Under the pieces are notes generated by a model. The model was not told the DNA's origin. It saw only the letters and a list, made by a program, of their open reading frames with translations, and made no database searches. Positions 5,660 through 5,864 of a stretch of 5,864 nt of DNA are shown in pieces. Position 1 is the first letter of the stretch. Each line of letters opens with the position of its first letter. This DNA comes from DATFLK01 sp035267815 (GTDB taxonomy: Bacteria; Pseudomonadota; Zetaproteobacteria; Mariprofundales; Mariprofundaceae), in contig DATFLK010000175.1 in NCBI GenBank assembly GCA_035267815.1, positions 1-5,864 of the forward strand. Direction: 5' to 3'. The translations under genes and the position numbers were made by a program.

Positions 5660-5752
5660 TCAGGCGCGAAGCGACTCGACGAAACCGGCGAAGGATGTCG
5701 TTGCCGCAAAGGTCAACACAGCTGCACCGATCACATACATCAACTCTTTCAT
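5660..5752 (-). CDS. Micro-protein 2 (30 aa), signal-peptide-like or single-helix, paralogue of its downstream neighbour
   Basis: The reading frame is ATG (5752-5750) to TGA (5662-5660). It starts MKELMYVIGAAVLTFAA and ends TTSFAGFVESLRA. The Shine-Dalgarno AGGAGG (5763-5758), within AGGAGGTGG, is nearly ideal, 5 nt from the start. The plan matches the downstream copy: MK, one acidic residue, a hydrophobic helix, then the shared T-T-S-F-A and F-V-E-S. A signal peptidase I cut after SFA would leave GFVESLRA. Such a strong SD in front of so short a frame, repeated in tandem, argues for real translation. It is probably the first gene of a two-gene unit ended by the 5460-5485 terminator. The 112 nt upstream within the window are AT-rich in part but show no convincing sigma-70 or sigma-54 promoter, which may lie beyond the edge. 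Confidence 0.74.
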   Translation of the reverse strand: MKELMYVIGAAVLTFAATTSFAGFVESLRA

Positions 5753-5864
5753 ATCCACCTCCTGTGGGTTGCTTCGGAGAAGCCTCACTGGCCCCTCCGG
5801 TAAATAAAACAGTACCACCTCACTCTTAGACCGCCGTTAAACAATTATTAGAAAGTGTTTATTT

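Overview
The window looks like a piece of a proteobacterial chromosome. The evidence is an EAL-HDOD signalling protein, a UMF1-type transporter, a DUF2141 exported protein, a thioredoxin-like [2Fe-2S] ferredoxin, Shine-Dalgarno sequences, rho-independent terminators and a CCA-encoding tRNA-Ala. Base composition is moderately GC-rich and coding is dense. A gammaproteobacterium or a related chemolithotroph is my best guess, but nothing seen fixes the genus. There is no CRISPR array, insertion sequence, phage gene or rRNA.

Layout. The left edge (2-760, +) is the 3' part of an EAL-HDOD gene. A complete 12-helix MFS transporter of the UMF1 family follows (815-2065, +). Two minus-strand genes then converge on it: a DUF2141 exported protein (3365-3822) followed by a cyclopropane-fatty-acid-synthase-type methyltransferase (2110-3309). 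Both appear broken in this sequence. The methyltransferase has an in-frame TGA exactly where the family carries a tryptophan. The DUF2141 gene has a 1-nt frameshift between its signal peptide and its mature domain.

From about 3960 transcription diverges to the right. A [2Fe-2S] ferredoxin (3994-4371), a YbhB/YbcL-type PEBP protein (4379-4939) and a 70-residue protein of unknown function (5027-5239) form a probable operon. It ends at a hairpin terminator (5249-5276). A 15-bp perfect inverted repeat lies just ahead of the ferredoxin start.

The right end is on the minus strand. tRNA-Ala(CGC) occupies 5287-5362 with a recognisable upstream promoter. A strong bidirectional terminator (5460-5485) separates it from two tandem, paralogous micro-ORFs of 29 and 30 codons (5505-5594 and 5660-5752). 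Each has a strong Shine-Dalgarno. Each encodes what looks like a signal peptide or single membrane helix followed by a conserved tail, F-V-E-S. They are too short for ordinary gene finders and are the most novel item here.

How the genes work together is only partly visible. The DUF2141 and methyltransferase pair probably served one envelope or lipid function and is decaying, or else carries sequence errors. The ferredoxin, PEBP and 70-residue genes look co-transcribed without an evident shared pathway. The micro-ORFs form their own unit.
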